A DNA stretch of 58,016 nucleotides, from contig JAQSCO010000010.1 in the NCBI GenBank assembly GCA_029945445.1, positions 1 to 58,016 of the forward strand, given 5' to 3'. A program made the translations under genes and the position numbers. Shown here one piece after another: positions 42,394-51,523 of the stretch. How positions within the stretch are numbered: the first letter of the stretch is position 1; each line of letters begins with the position of its first letter. The notes beneath the pieces are model-generated. The model was not told the DNA's origin, did not search any database, and saw only the letters and a program-made list of their open reading frames with translations. The stretch is from Lacunisphaera sp. GTDB lineage: Bacteria > Verrucomicrobiota > Verrucomicrobiia > Opitutales > Opitutaceae.

Positions 42394-45300
42394 ATGAGCA
42401 ATCCTATCCGCCTTCGCATGCACTCGCTGCGTGCCGTTCTGCTGTTCGTTGTCAGCTCCCTGTTCGTTCCCCTGCTGCCCGCGGCCTCCGCGGCTGACGC
42501 CGGCAAGGGTTCCATCACCGGCTCCGTGAGCAGCCGGAGCACCGGCAACGCCCTGCAGGGCGCGTTGGTCCAGCTGCCCGCGTTGAAGCTTTCCACCCTG
42601 ACCGACAACGCCGGCCACTTCGAGTTCACCGGCGTGCCGGCCGGCGAGACCGCGGTCGTCGCCGCCTACTCGGGCTTCGAGGACGGGACCGCGCAGGTCA
42701 CCGTCGTCGCGGGCGCCACCGCCGACGCGGGCCTGGTACTGAATTCATCCGACTTGGTCACCCTCGAGAAGTTCACCGTCTCCTCCGTCAAGGAAGGCCA
42801 GGCCCTTGCCACCACAGAGCAGCGCAACGGGCGCAACACCAAGACGGTCGTGGCCCTCGACGAGTGGGGCGTGCTTCCGACCGAGAACGTCGGCGAACTC
42901 TTCACCCGCCTGCCGGGCGTGTCCTTCACCACGGACGAGGACAACCTCATCAACAACGTCACGATTCGCGGGATGGTGAGCCCCAACGGCCAGAGCTTCA
43001 CCCGCCTCAACGTCGACGGTATGTCGGCGACCGGCGTCAGCGGCAACGGCCGCGCGGCCACGCGGCCACGCTGCACTCCTTCTCGGCCTCCGGCTACGAG
43101 CAGCTCGAGGTCATCTCGGCGCAGACGCCGGACAAGGCGGCCAACGCCATCGGCGGCCAGATCAACCTGAAGACGCGCTCGCCCCTTGCCATGAAGGAGC
43201 GCCGCCGGCTCACCTACAACCTCTCGGGCTCCCTGATCCCGGCGAGTGCCGAGCGCATTGACGCGCTGAAGGACCACCCGCACAGCTATTCGGCCAGCTT
43301 CGGTTATACCGAGGTGTTCGATGTCCTCGGTGGCAAACGCAACCTGGGTGTCAGCCTCAATCTCGCGCACCAGATGGTGGTGCGACAGTTCGATTTTGAC
43401 CTGAACCAATACTCCAACGTCGCCGACCCGGCGCTGGTGTTTTTCCGCGACCACGACAAGGCGAGCGGCATCAACCACCGCTTCCTCGACGCCGTGAACC
43501 TGCGCCTCGACTACCGCTTCAACGACAGCACCACGGTCTCCTACCGCCTGGTCTACAACGAGGGCGACGAACCGTTCTTCCATTACACGCACGTCAATCC
43601 TTTCTTCAACTCGAACGGCACGGTTTTCGATCCGGTGACCGCGCCGACCGGCGGCATCATCGCGGGCTCGAACCAGACCCGCACCGAGATCCGCCCGACG
43701 GGCAACGCCCAGATGCTCCTCTCGATGCGTCGCTTCTCTTTTGTCAGCAACAACCCCACGAACACGCTGATGTTTGAGCACAAGTTCGGCCGGCTGAAAA
43801 TCGACCACGCCTGGCGCACCAGCTACACACATGCCGACTCCAACGCGGGGCGCGACCAGGAGCAGGGACAGTTGAACATCAGGACCACGAATCCCATCGG
43901 TTTCGTCCTCGACAACACCAACCTGGACGGCCGCATCTTCACCCAGACCGCGGCCTCGGCGTCCACGGACAACGTCTATAATCCCGCCAGTTACGCCGCG
44001 TTTGTCACCGTCGCCGCCAACACCACGACCGCCCCCGTGGCCCAGACTTCGAATCGCTTCGACAAGCGCAGCACCTATCTCGATACGACGGAGAAGACCG
44101 GCACCATCAACGCCTCCTATGCGTTCGACACAACCAATCCCATGTTGCTCAAGGTCGGAGTGGACCGGGTAACCCGCACCTTCAACCGCCAGGAGATCAA
44201 CCCCCGCCGTTGGTATCAGGTCGCCGGCACCACGCTCACGGGCTACCCCCTCATGGCCCTCACCGAGTTTGAGAAAAACACGGGCGGCCAGCGGCTGCCG
44301 GTTTTCGACCCCACCGACGTCTCCCGGACGCTGAGCGATACGACGAAGTGGTATGAGGACGTATATTTCAACGCGGTCCAGAAACTCACTTCCAAGCGCT
44401 ATTTTGATGAAACCGTGGATTCCGGATATTTCCAGGGCGAAACCAAGCTGTTGGGGAAACTGGTTCTGCTGGGTGGCGTCCGCTGGGAGAAAATGAAGCT
44501 GAATACTTTGACCTATGCCAATAAGGCCACCACCAACGCCGGCTATGTGACGTCTCTCGTTGAGACTGATCCTTACAAGCGCGCCCGGCTCAATGCAGTC
44601 AACCTGACCACCAAGGCGGACTACACGAATGCCTTCCCCAGCATTCATGCCGCCTACGACATCACGCCGAGCCTGAAGGCCCGCGCCAGCTGGTCCACAA
44701 GCTATGGCCGGCCCGACGCGATCCAACTCGTGCCGGCGGGTGCGGGTGCGATCAATGATACCGCCCAGACGGTAACCTTTGGCAATCCCGACCTGAAGCC
44801 CCAGATGGCCAAGCAGGTCGAGCTCAAGCTGGAATACTTCTTCAAAAACAACGGCCTCCTTTCGGCGACGGTCTTCCGCAAGAGCGTTTCAGATGTTCTC
44901 TCCGGTAACAATTTCACCAACGGGGTCGTGGGGCAGGGCACAGACAACGGCTTCGACGGCCTGTATGCCGGCTACGCCATCATCAGCGCGCGCAATCTCG
45001 GGGACGAGACTCTCAAGGGCATCGAGGTGGACTACAACCAGCGCCTGACCTTCCTGCCCGGCGCCTTGAAAGGCCTCGCGGTCCGCGGCAATTTCAGCCT
45101 CATCTCGGCCGAGGGTGAATTGACCTTCTCGGCCACGCAGACCGCCCCGGTGCATCGCTCGACCCGCGAAATCCCCGGCATCGCCCCGCGCGCGGCCAAC
45201 CTCGGACTTACCTATACCAGCGGCAAATTCGGCGCCTCCTTCGATCTGAACTATACGGGCGAATATCCTGATACCACGGTCGCGACCCTTAACATCAACA

Positions 45301-45515
45301 CGCCGCAGTTCGTCCAGCTCATCGTCTATCGCAAGGACCTGACCACGATGAACCTTGGCTTCACCTATCGCGTGCGGCCGGATGCGACGATCTACTTCAA
45401 CGTCAATAATCTCACCGAGCAGGGCACCGACCGCTACCTCGCCTCGGAGAATCGTCCGCGGGCCCGTGTCGGTTCGCCGCGCATCATCACCGTCGGCGTC
45501 ACCGGTCAGTTCTAA
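42394..45515 (+). pseudogene. TonB-dependent outer-membrane receptor 2, frameshifted
   Basis: A signal peptide (LRAVLLFVVSSLFVPLLPAA) is followed by a carboxypeptidase-regulatory-like domain (about 35-110; GSITGSVSSRSTGNALQGAL). The TonB-box region TLEKFTVSS, a plug with ENVGELFTRLPGVSF and TIRGMVSPNGQSFTRLNVDG, and a large barrel ending ...GSPRIITVGVTGQF come next. The frame changes at 43054-43069, where GCGGCCAC is present twice; dropping one copy gives a continuous 1037-residue protein (GVSGNGRAATLHSFSASGYE). It resembles the TonB-dependent receptors of the carboxypeptidase-regulatory type without SusD. As written it would make only a truncated plug. The preceding 32-bp operator links it to the AraC regulator. 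Confidence 0.85.
43054..43069. repeat. 8-bp tandem duplication breaking TonB receptor 2
   Basis: GCGGCCAC at 43054-43061 is repeated at 43062-43069, within a GC-rich run (CGCGCGGCCACGCGGCCACG). The extra 8 bases shift the frame. Confidence 0.95.
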
Positions 45516-45540
45516 CCCGCCCGCGCCAGTCTTTCACCGG

Positions 45541-45570
45541 GGGCGGTCCGTCATGGATCGCCCCTTTTTT
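45541..45570 (+). terminator. Rho-independent terminator of TonB receptor 2
   Basis: GGGCGGTCC pairs with GGATCGCCC (one G-T pair) around GTCAT, followed by TTTTTT. It ends 14 bases before the DUF1460 start, so that gene needs read-through or its own promoter. Confidence 0.8.
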
Positions 45571-45583
45571 CTATCCGCCTCCC

Positions 45584-46600
45584 ATGCCTCGATTCACCCG
45601 CTCTCTCGCCACTATCTTTCTCGGTTTCGCCCTCGGCCACCCCACGGCCTTCGCCGCGGATGCCGCCGGCGCGACAACTTCGCCCGCCGCCCCGGCCGAC
45701 AAGCCGCTCTATCAATTCACCGAGGCCGAGGTCGGCCCCTACCTCGATCATCTCCAGGCCACCGAGCCCGACCTGCGCAAGCGCATCGTCCATCTCGCGC
45801 GGAAAAACCTCGGCCAGCCCTACGAGCTCTATCTCCTCGGCGAGATGCCGTTCGAGACCTACGACCCGCAGCCGATCTACTGCCTCGGCCGGAGCGACTG
45901 CCTCGTCTTTGCCGAACACACCCTCGCCATGGCCCTCACCCGCGACTGGTCCGGCTTCATGCTGCTCCTCCAGCGCATCCGCTACCGCGACGGCCATCTC
46001 GGCGTGGTCACACGCAACCATTTCACCGAGACCGACTGGAACCCCTCCAACCGCTGGCTGGCGCGCGACATCACCAATGAAATCCCCGGCGGCAAGCCCG
46101 TGAAGTTCTTCGAGCGCATCGACCGCGCGAAGTTCCTGCTGGGCCGCTACCACCTCAAGGTGAGCATCCCGGTCGAGGACCATACCGACACCTACTTCCC
46201 CTATGCCGACGTCGCCCTGGCCGCGCCGCAGCTGCGCGACGGCGACCTCATCAACGTCGTCCGCGGCATCGTCAAGCGCGGCACGCCGGCCAACGACATC
46301 TTTGGCGGCAGCGCGTGGATCGGCCACGTCGGCCTCGTCGCGCACGGTGCCGACGGCTCGCTGCACATCATCCATTCGTCCGATCCCATGGTCCGCGAGG
46401 AGACCATCGACCAATTCATCGCCCGCGAGACGGCGCACAACGCCGAGCGCGACGCCACCGGCAAGGCCCGCCTGTTGGGCTTCAAGTTTCTCCGCCTCGA
46501 GGATGATCCGCTCGCCAACCTTCGCCAGCTGGACGGCGCGGGCTTCCCGCACGTCACGCTGCCGGGCGGCGCACGGCTGGGCGGTTCGGCTGGCCATTAA
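45584..46600 (+). CDS. DUF1460 amidase-like protein (NlpC/P60 fold)
   Basis: A 338-residue exported protein (signal LATIFLGFALGHPTAFAA). DUF1460 members have an NlpC/P60-type cysteine peptidase fold and are annotated as N-acetylmuramoyl-L-alanine amidase-like. The predicted Cys nucleophile is in IYCLGRSDCLVFAEHTLA and the His in SAWIGHVGLVAHGADG. It probably cleaves amide bonds of muropeptides in the periplasm, but the exact bond (MurNAc-L-Ala or gamma-D-Glu-diamino acid) is not certain for the family. It is 25 bases upstream of the M20 peptidase, and they form a pair. The start was chosen at 45584 as the beginning of the signal peptide. Confidence 0.83.
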   Translation: MPRFTRSLATIFLGFALGHPTAFAADAAGATTSPAAPADKPLYQFTEAEVGPYLDHLQATEPDLRKRIVHLARKNLGQPYELYLLGEMPFETYDPQPIYCLGRSDCLVFAEHTLAMALTRDWSGFMLLLQRIRYRDGHLGVVTRNHFTETDWNPSNRWLARDITNEIPGGKPVKFFERIDRAKFLLGRYHLKVSIPVEDHTDTYFPYADVALAAPQLRDGDLINVVRGIVKRGTPANDIFGGSAWIGHVGLVAHGADGSLHIIHSSDPMVREETIDQFIARETAHNAERDATGKARLLGFKFLRLEDDPLANLRQLDGAGFPHVTLPGGARLGGSAGH

Positions 46601-46625
46601 GCCGCACCTCCGGCCTGCTGAGCGC

Positions 46626-47837
46626 ATGATTCCCGCGTCCATCGCCGCCCTGCCGTCGCGCACCCCGGAACTCGGGGCGCTGCTCGAGCGCTGGGCCAAC
46701 ATCAATTCCGGCTCCAACCATGCCGCCGGGCTCGGCCGCATGGCGGCGGTGCTGCGCGCGGCCTTCAGCGCGGCATTTCCGGCCGCGCAGTTTGCAGAGC
46801 TCTCCGCCGACGCCCCCGGCTTCAACCCGCCCGGCGCGAAGGCGCTGCATTTCCGCCTGCGTCCGGAGGCGTCTACGCAGGTTTTTCTCTGCGGCCATTA
46901 CGACACCGTCTACGCCGCGGACGACGCGTTCCAGGCCTGCCGCTGGCTCGACGCCGCGACGCTCAACGGTCCCGGCGTGACCGACATGAAGGGCGGCCTG
47001 ATCGTGATGCTGGCGGCCCTCGAGGCGTTCGAGCAGACGCCGGCGGCCCCGCAGATCGGCTGGGAGGTGCTGCTGACGCCCGACGAGGAAACCGGCTCGC
47101 ACGGCACGCGGGCGATGTTCGAGGCCGCCGCGAAACGGAATCACTTCGGCTTCGTCTTCGAGCCCGCGCGCCCCAGCGGCGACACGATCCATTCACGCAA
47201 GGGCACCGGCGGCGCCGTGATCACCTGCCACGGCCGCGCTGCGCACGCCGCGAAGATCCCGAACGACGGCCGCAGCGCCATCCTCGGCCTGGCCGCGTTT
47301 CTTCTCGCCGCGGCAAAAATCCCCGCCGACCAGCCGGGCGTGCTCGTCAATACCGGCAATATCAAGGGGGGCGGCGCGGCCACCAACGTCGTGCCGGATT
47401 TCGCCCAGGCCGAACTCGACCTCCGCATCACCAAGCTGTCCGACCGCGACCCGCTTTTCGCGCGCCTGGAATCTTTGGCCAAGGAGACCGGCGCCGCGCA
47501 CGAGGTGAAATTCGACCTCACCATCTGGCTCAACCGTCCGCCGAAGGAGAATCACCCGACGGAGGCCGCGCTCTACCCCGAATTCCAGCGCGCCGCGCAG
47601 GACGTCGGCCTGAAGCCGTTCAACTGGATCCATGGCGGTGGCGCCTCCGACGGCAACTTCCTCGGGGCGGCCGGCCTGCCGTGCTTTGACGGCATCGGCC
47701 CCGAGGGCGACCACCTGCACAGTGCGCGCGAATACTGCCGCGTCGCGACCATCGCCCCGCGCGCCCAGAACGTCGCGCTGTTTCTCCATCGTCTGGCGAC
47801 GGGCGAAATCTCGCTGCCGCCGGGCCATCCCGCATGA
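46626..47837 (+). CDS. M20-family metallopeptidase (CPG2-like)
   Basis: A 403-residue zinc peptidase of the glutamate carboxypeptidase G2 type. Metal and catalytic motifs are VFLCGHYDTVYA (His and Asp), GPGVTDMKGGLIVM (bridging Asp), LLTPDEETGSHG (Glu pair), FVFEPARPSG and a final GDHLHSAREYC (His). The dimerisation insert lies at about 190-310. CPG2-like enzymes cut C-terminal Glu or similar residues from acyl compounds and peptides. Here the likely substrates are muramyl or released stem peptides containing Glu (inference). It starts at 46626, with no signal peptide, so it is probably cytoplasmic. It is transcribed after the DUF1460 gene. Confidence 0.85.
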   Translation: MIPASIAALPSRTPELGALLERWANINSGSNHAAGLGRMAAVLRAAFSAAFPAAQFAELSADAPGFNPPGAKALHFRLRPEASTQVFLCGHYDTVYAADDAFQACRWLDAATLNGPGVTDMKGGLIVMLAALEAFEQTPAAPQIGWEVLLTPDEETGSHGTRAMFEAAAKRNHFGFVFEPARPSGDTIHSRKGTGGAVITCHGRAAHAAKIPNDGRSAILGLAAFLLAAAKIPADQPGVLVNTGNIKGGGAATNVVPDFAQAELDLRITKLSDRDPLFARLESLAKETGAAHEVKFDLTIWLNRPPKENHPTEAALYPEFQRAAQDVGLKPFNWIHGGGASDGNFLGAAGLPCFDGIGPEGDHLHSAREYCRVATIAPRAQNVALFLHRLATGEISLPPGHPA

Positions 47838-47860
47838 TTCTGGGCGGTGGCCTCCACCTT

Positions 47861-47912
47861 GTAGGGGCGTCCCTTGTGGGCGCCCGCGGGCGGCGACAAG
47901 CGCCGCCCCTAC
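47861..47912. repeat. Palindromic repeat between the M20 and anmK genes
   Basis: Arms GTAGGGGCG (47861-47869) and CGCCCCTAC (47904-47912) enclose GC-rich self-complementary sequence. The opening matches the repeat in the DUF2264 gene. The right arm contains the anmK stop codon. It may also act as a transcription end for the convergent genes. Confidence 0.7.
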
Positions 47913-49024
47913 GACGGCAGGAACAATCCGCCCAGCACCGCCGGACGCGACGCACCGGTGACGACCGGACAGTTGCCGGGCAGCGCGTGCCACCGCTGCC
48001 GCGCGAGCCACGCGAAGGCCATGGCTTCGACCCAACCGGCCGGCACGCCCAGGACATCGGTGGGCTCCACCGTGCTGCCGGGCAGCTGCTCGCGCAGTGC
48101 GCTCATGAGTTTTCCGTTCAGCGCGCCGCCACCGCAGACGTAGACGCCGGCCGGTCCGGTTCCCGCCGCCTGGCGGATCGCAGCGGCGATCGTCTGCACC
48201 GTGAGCGCCAGCAGTGTGGCCTGCACGTCGGCGGCGGCGACCGGACCGGCGGCGGCGAGATGTCTCTCCAGCCATGCCAGCGAGAAATATTCCGGGCCCG
48301 TGCTCTTCGGCGGCAGCTGCTTGAAATAGGGATCGGCCAGCAGGGCGGCCAGCAGCTTGGGCACGAGGACTCCGCGGGCGGCGAGGGCGCCGTCGCGATC
48401 CATGGGTTGCTGCAGCACGCGCCGGCTCCACGCGTCGAGCAGTGTGTTGCCGGGACCGGTGTCGAAGCCGGCGAGCGCCGCGCCGGCGCGGCCGGGCAGA
48501 ACCGTCAGGTTGGCGATGCCGCCGATGTTCACCACCACGCGGTCGGCGCCGTTTTTCCGGAAAACCGCCTCATGGAACGCCGGCACCAGCGGGGCACCCT
48601 GGCCGCCGAGTGCCATGTCTTTTCTGCGGAAATCCGCGGCGACGGGGATGCCCGTCAGCGCGGCGATCACGTTCGGGTCGCCGATTTGCAGCGTGAAGGG
48701 CGCCGCGTGGCCGGGACGGTGCCGGATCGTCTGGCCATGGCTGCCGATGGCGCCGATGGCATCGGCGGACCGCGCGGCCTTCGCGCAAAGTTCATGCACG
48801 GCCTGGGCGAAACACCGGCCGGCCAGCACGTCGGCGCGGCCCAGCCGGTCGATCTCGTTTTCCCCCGGGCTGCAGAGCGCGAGCAGCTCCCGGCGCAAAT
48901 CGTCCGGGTAGGGCAGGGAGTGCGAGGCGACCAGCGCCGGCTGCGGGGCGAAGGCCACCAGCGCCACGTCGATGCCGTCGATGCTTGTGCCCGAGAGCGC
49001 GCCGATGAATAATTCCGGTTTCAA
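47909..49024 (-). CDS. anmK: Anhydro-N-acetylmuramic acid kinase
   Basis: A 371-residue kinase of the sugar kinase/actin fold. The signature GALSGTSIDGIDVAL is at the N terminus, AIGSHGQTIRHRPG carries the GQT motif, and VVNIGGIANLTVL and DTGPGNTLLDAW form the phosphate and sugar pockets; VCGGGALNGKLM is the second ATP segment. AnmK opens 1,6-anhydroMurNAc and phosphorylates it to MurNAc-6-P, which MurQ then uses. The start is a TTG at 49024 with AAGGGG a good distance upstream, making it credible. Its divergence from murQ (55 bases) places both under a shared small promoter region. Confidence 0.93.
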   Translation of the reverse strand: MKPELFIGALSGTSIDGIDVALVAFAPQPALVASHSLPYPDDLRRELLALCSPGENEIDRLGRADVLAGRCFAQAVHELCAKAARSADAIGAIGSHGQTIRHRPGHAAPFTLQIGDPNVIAALTGIPVAADFRRKDMALGGQGAPLVPAFHEAVFRKNGADRVVVNIGGIANLTVLPGRAGAALAGFDTGPGNTLLDAWSRRVLQQPMDRDGALAARGVLVPKLLAALLADPYFKQLPPKSTGPEYFSLAWLERHLAAAGPVAAADVQATLLALTVQTIAAAIRQAAGTGPAGVYVCGGGALNGKLMSALREQLPGSTVEPTDVLGVPAGWVEAMAFAWLARQRWHALPGNCPVVTGASRPAVLGGLFLPS

Positions 49025-49079
49025 AGCCCCTTTTCAATGAGCGTCCGTTCCCGCCGCCGCAACCCAGGAATCCCCCGTC

Positions 49080-49970
49080 ATGCTCCCCACTGAAACTCCC
49101 AGCGATCAACATCCCGACCTGGATCTCTACGCGACCGAGGATCTCGTGCGCGCGTTCACCGCGGACCAGCTGCACGCTGCCGCCGTGGTGCACGCCGCCG
49201 CCGAGCCGCTCGCGCGCGCGGTCGACGCGGCGGTGCCGCGCCTCGCGCAGGGCGGCCGGCTCATCTACGCCGGCGCCGGCACCTCGGGCCGCCTCGGCAT
49301 CCTCGACAGCGTGGAACTGTTCCCGACCTTCGGCTGGCCGAAGGACCGCTCGCTCGCGCTGATCGCGGGCGGCAAGCCGGCGCTCTTCGAGGCCGTGGAA
49401 GGGGCGGAGGACAACAAGGAACAGGGCGCGGCGGACCTGCGCCTGCTCCAGCCGACGGCGCACGATGTGGTCATCGCCCTCGCGGCTTCCGGCGGCACGC
49501 CCTACGTGCTGGGCGTGCTGGAAGCGGCCCAGGCCACTGGCGCACTGACCATCGGGATTGCCAACAACCCGGATGCGCCGATCACGAGCGCGGCCGCGAT
49601 CGGCATCACCCTCGCCACCGGCAGCGAGACCATCTCCGGCAGCACGCGCCTCAAGGCCGGCACGGCGCAGAAGATCGCGCTCAACACTCTGTCCAGTTCG
49701 ATCATGGTCCGGCTGCACAAGGTCTACGGCAATCTCATGGTCGATGTGCTGCCGACCAACGCCAAGTTGTTCCGCCGCGCCATCGCGTTGACGGTGCGCG
49801 CTTCGGGCGCGGACGAAGCGGCGGCGAAGGCCGTGCTCGAGCAATGCCGTTACCACGTGAAGACCGCCATCGTCGCCCTGCGCCTGAAGACCGACGTCGG
49901 CGCGGCGAAGGCTGCGTTGGATCGCGCTGGCGGCAGCGTGCGCCAGGCGCTCGGGGAGGCGAAGAAATGA
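49080..49970 (+). CDS. murQ: N-acetylmuramic acid 6-phosphate etherase
   Basis: A 296-residue SIS-domain enzyme (E. coli MurQ has 298). It has the signature GAGTSGRLGILDSVEL with the catalytic Glu, and LFEAVEGAEDNKEQG with the second Glu, then VVIALAASGGTPYVLGVLEA and the GSETISGSTRLKAGTAQKI segment. MurQ cleaves the lactyl ether of MurNAc-6-P to give GlcNAc-6-P and D-lactate. The N terminus is slightly unusual (DLDLYATEDLVRAF). It overlaps the downstream GHL10 gene by four bases (ATGA). The product GlcNAc-6-P could feed the NagB/PIG-L fusion. Confidence 0.95.
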   Translation: MLPTETPSDQHPDLDLYATEDLVRAFTADQLHAAAVVHAAAEPLARAVDAAVPRLAQGGRLIYAGAGTSGRLGILDSVELFPTFGWPKDRSLALIAGGKPALFEAVEGAEDNKEQGAADLRLLQPTAHDVVIALAASGGTPYVLGVLEAAQATGALTIGIANNPDAPITSAAAIGITLATGSETISGSTRLKAGTAQKIALNTLSSSIMVRLHKVYGNLMVDVLPTNAKLFRRAIALTVRASGADEAAAKAVLEQCRYHVKTAIVALRLKTDVGAAKAALDRAGGSVRQALGEAKK

Positions 49971-51520
49971 GCGGAAGGTCCCGGTGGTATTTTGCGGCTG
50001 CGACCGCCTCGGTTTTGTTGCTCGCCGGCTGCGTGACCAAACCGCCCGCGCCCGTCGCGAAAGTCCCTTCTCCTCCGCCGGCGCCGCGGGAATTCCGCGC
50101 TGTCTGGGTCGCGACCGTCGCCAACATCGACTGGCCGAGCAAGCCGGGCCTGTCCACCGCGCAGCAGCACGCCGAGATCATCGCGATCCTCGACCGCGCG
50201 CGCGAACTGAGGCTCAATGCCGTCATCTTCCAGGTCCGCCCCGCGGCCGATGCGCTCTATGCCTCGTCGCTCGAGCCGTGGTCCGAATACCTCACCGGCA
50301 CGCAGGGCGGCAGCCCCGGTTACGACCCGCTCGCCGTCTGGGTTGTGGAGGCGCACCGCCGCGGCCTTGAGCTCCACGCGTGGTTCAATCCCTACCGCGC
50401 GCGGCACCACGAGGCGAAGTCCCCGTTCGCCCCGAACCACCTGGCGAAAACCAACCCGGGCTCGGTGAAGAAATACGGCGACCTCTGGTGGATGGACCCG
50501 GGCGACGCCATCGCCTCGGGTCGCACGCTCGCGGTCGTGGCCGACGTGGTGAGCCGCTACGACATCGATGGCGTGCACATCGACGATTACTTCTACCCGT
50601 ATCCCAGCGCCGTGCCGCGTCCGCGCGGCAGCGATGTGAAGGAGATGCTCGATTTTCCCGATGAACCTTCCTGGAAGGAATACCGCAAGGGCGGCGGCAA
50701 ACTCGCCCGCGCGGACTGGCGTCGGCAGAATGTGGACCAGCTCGTCGAGCGGATCTACGGCACCATTCACGCGCTCAAACCGTGGGTGAAGTTCGGCATC
50801 AGCCCGTTCGGTCTCGGTCGCCCGGACCGCCGGCCGCCGGGCATCGAGGGCTTCAGCCAATACGACCAGCTCTACGCCAACGTGGAGCGGTGGGTGGAGC
50901 AGGGCTGGTTTGATTACCTGACCCCGCAGCTCTACTGGCCGGTCGCCGGGAAGGCGCAGGCCTTCGGCGTCCTGCTCGATTACTGGGCGAGGCAAAACAC
51001 CATGAAACGCCACCTCTGGCCGGGCCTGTTCACGAGCAAGATTGGCGACGAGACCAAGGACCCCAAGGCCTGGGCGCCGGCGGAGATCATGCAGCAGATC
51101 GCCGTCACGCGCGCAAATCCCGCGGCCGGCGGGCATGTCCATTTCAGCCTGGTCGCCCTGCTGCAGGACCGGCGCGGCATCGCCACGCAGCTGCGGGCGA
51201 TCTACGCCCAGCCGGCGCTCGTGCCGGCCACGCCGTGGCTGGGGACGGCCGCGCCCGCGGCGCCGAAACTCCAGCGCGAAGCGGACGGACGCATCCGGAT
51301 CATTCCCGCCGCCAAGGGTGAGGCCGCCACGAATTTCGCCGTGTGGCGGAAGCAGGACGACGCGTGGAATTTTTCCGTCCAGCCCGCGAGTGAGCCCATG
51401 GTCGTGCCGGCGGACGCCGAGGCCCTCTCCGTTTCCGCCGTGGACCGGCTGGGCAACGAGAGCCCCGCGGCCAGCTTGTGGCTCATCGCCCCGAAACCAA
51501 AACTCAAGCCGAAGCCCTGA
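49967..51520 (+). CDS. GHL10 (DUF187) glycosidase lipoprotein, DigH-like
   Basis: A 517-residue lipoprotein (lipobox SVLLLAGC, Cys about residue 22). Family GHL10/DUF187 motifs are REFRAVWVATVANIDWPS, NAVIFQVRPAADALYAS, AWFNPYRARHHE, DIDGVHIDDYFYPYP (Asp residues of the active site) and ISPFGLGRPDRRPPG. E. coli YddW/DigH of this family cuts denuded (peptide-free) peptidoglycan glycan strands. Here an amidase would first strip stem peptides. A C-terminal fibronectin-like domain follows (about 420-510; FAVWRKQDDAWNFSVQ). The gene is coupled to murQ and sits 3 bases from ampG, forming a murQ-GHL10-ampG operon. Confidence 0.88.
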   Translation: MSGRSRWYFAAATASVLLLAGCVTKPPAPVAKVPSPPPAPREFRAVWVATVANIDWPSKPGLSTAQQHAEIIAILDRARELRLNAVIFQVRPAADALYASSLEPWSEYLTGTQGGSPGYDPLAVWVVEAHRRGLELHAWFNPYRARHHEAKSPFAPNHLAKTNPGSVKKYGDLWWMDPGDAIASGRTLAVVADVVSRYDIDGVHIDDYFYPYPSAVPRPRGSDVKEMLDFPDEPSWKEYRKGGGKLARADWRRQNVDQLVERIYGTIHALKPWVKFGISPFGLGRPDRRPPGIEGFSQYDQLYANVERWVEQGWFDYLTPQLYWPVAGKAQAFGVLLDYWARQNTMKRHLWPGLFTSKIGDETKDPKAWAPAEIMQQIAVTRANPAAGGHVHFSLVALLQDRRGIATQLRAIYAQPALVPATPWLGTAAPAAPKLQREADGRIRIIPAAKGEAATNFAVWRKQDDAWNFSVQPASEPMVVPADAEALSVSAVDRLGNESPAASLWLIAPKPKLKPKP

Positions 51521-51523
51521 GCC

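Noticed and set aside
42202..43170. Reading the second TonB receptor as two separate genes
   Set aside because: The first part stops in an Arg-rich out-of-frame tail and the second begins without a start or signal; an 8-bp duplication explains the break better.
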